From Nyssa sinensis (taxonomy: Eukaryota > Streptophyta > Magnoliopsida > Cornales > Nyssaceae), in assembly GCA_008638375.1 (NCBI GenBank), contig CM018032.1, forward strand, positions 3,477,001 to 3,541,000: a DNA stretch of 64,000 nucleotides, given 5' to 3'. Numbering within the stretch: the first letter of the stretch is position 1; each line of letters begins with the position of its first letter. The notes beneath the pieces were generated by a model. That model was given only the letters and a program-made list of their open reading frames with translations. It ran no database searches and was not told where the DNA came from. The position numbers and the translations under genes were made by a program. This document shows, in pieces, positions 62,902 to 64,000 of this stretch.

Positions 62902-63446
62902 TGTCTTTTTTGTATTTTTTTTTTTTTTAAACAATTTATGATTTTTATTGATGCTTCAGTGTAGACCCAAACTTTTTATGTAAAGAACTATTTCATATTT
63001 TAGTAAAGTTTCGTGCTTTGCATAATATGTCTAAGATAAATTTGTTGCCCAGATTTTGACTATAATTGTTTGGTGATAAAAATACTTATGATAGGAATAA
63101 TTTACGTAAAAAACTGAAATAATGAGGCTAACCTGGATACCGAAGTGACGATCGTTTATAAAATAGACTTGTCCAAGGTAATCACCCTTCATAATAAGGT
63201 GAGTTTACTTAGCCCCCTTCAGATCTGGACCTTTTGAGCTTGGCATACTGAGCTTGTTTTTTTTGCAGATGTGTAATATGCTTGCTTATAGAGGCACTTT
63301 ATTTGGATAGATCAATTCAAAGACTGATACATCGCATTTTTGGGTTTTTTACATATAGCACTATTGCTTATAGAAGCTCTGTGTGGATAGTCCAACGCTT
63401 GAACATCCGTATACACGAAATTTGGTTTTCATAACAGAGAGAAGTT
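62902..63446. other. Internal non-coding spacer of the Tat-like element
   Basis: It lies between the converging ends of the antisense ORF and the integrase. It is AT-rich, with a T-run near 62917-62928, and has no open frame of note. Confidence 0.5.
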
Positions 63447-64000
63447 TTATTGATAACACTTCCTTAAATGCTCGATATTCCATGGTCGAGGAATGGGTTT
63501 TCCTGACATGTCCTCCAACCAATAAGTCATAGGCCTGATAATTTTGATGATTTTATAGGGCCCCTCCCAGTTTGGGGAAAGCTTTCCCATAGTGGGGTCT
63601 TTGGTGTCAGGAAATATCCTTCTGAGAACATAGAGTTGTAAATGTACGAGCTTCATTCCTTGATTGAAACTATTGGTTGCTCGTCGTTGGTACAGCTGCG
63701 GTTGCAATCGCAGCTTGTTCTCTTTTTCCTTCTAGTAAATCGAGGTTCTCTGTTAATTGGAGATCATTGGTATCTTGGTGGAAGGTTTCCGTCCTTAGAG
63801 TGGGCATACCGATCTCTATCGGGATTACTGCCTCGGTACCATAAGCAAGTGAAAATGGTGTTTCAGACGTTGATGCTCTCTTCGTAGTTCGGTATGCCCA
63901 AAGTACTCCGGGAAGTTCTTCAACCCACCTGCCTTTGGCATTTTCTAATCTCTTTTTGATGGCGTCGATGATCGTATGATTGGTAACCTCGGCTTGTCCA
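63447..64000 (-). pseudogene. Ty3/gypsy integrase C-terminus (truncated by the window edge)
   Basis: Starting at the window edge, the minus strand reads GQAEVTNHTIIDAIKKRL, GRWVEELPGVLWAYRTT and SETPFSLAYGTEAVIPIEIG, the end of a gypsy integrase core. The C-terminal part (about 63610-63447) reads GKLSPNWEGPYKI and PRPWNIEHLRKCYQ. Between them, near 63690-63700, the frame shifts by one base, and the usual linker before the C-terminal domain is garbled. At least one frameshift makes this copy inactive. The rest of pol should lie beyond 64000. Confidence 0.88.

Overview
This window is nuclear DNA of a flowering plant, most likely a eudicot. It is AT-rich, its genes carry GT-AG introns, and it is crowded with plant-type transposons: CACTA, hAT, a PIF/Harbinger-like element, an L1-type LINE, tRNA-derived SINEs and Ty3/gypsy LTR elements. 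I see no bacterial or organellar operons, no rRNA, no CRISPR array and no stand-alone tRNA gene. Splice sites were read by eye from reading-frame continuity and consensus.

1-3973: non-genic DNA with a 110-bp tandem duplication and a probable solo LTR (about 500-2984) that carries a hairpin-forming 63-bp minisatellite. 3974-19601: one essentially complete 15.6-kb CACTA (En/Spm) transposon in a TC microsatellite. It has terminal inverted repeats, dense GCGTCGC subterminal repeats, a four-exon TNPD/TNP2-type transposase (1117 aa, then an in-frame acidic tail behind a TAG) and a six-exon TNPA-like protein (354 aa). A 3.1-kb array of a 161-bp satellite-like unit follows. It contains an eight-unit (1288-bp) higher-order duplication and lies in what looks like the last intron of the TNPA gene. 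20612-21794: a non-autonomous PIF/Harbinger-like element.

24233-49985: the one clear host gene, a nine-exon plant homologue of EDRF1 (erythroid differentiation-related factor 1), predicted 1471 aa and apparently intact. Only 4.4 kb of its 25.8 kb is coding. Intron 2 (8.1 kb) holds a hAT MITE and a SINE. Intron 8 (12.7 kb) holds an antisense L1 LINE interrupted by a hAT MITE, a second SINE, a hAT element that contains a second copy of that same MITE family, and a truncated Au-like SINE. Most insertions keep recognisable target-site duplications, so the nesting order can be read.

50313-50604: a foldback repeat. 52779-57000: a degenerate Ty3/gypsy element and a related LTR followed by its own primer-binding site. 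58991-59536: first exon of a calcium-dependent protein kinase with a one-base deletion before the DFG motif. From about 59834 to the window end: part of a Tat-like Ty3/gypsy element on the minus strand (3' LTR, then integrase running off the edge), with a spliced extra ORF on the opposite strand at 60892-62901.

The most unusual object is the CACTA element with its own higher-order-repeat satellite array inside an intron placed at the stop codon.
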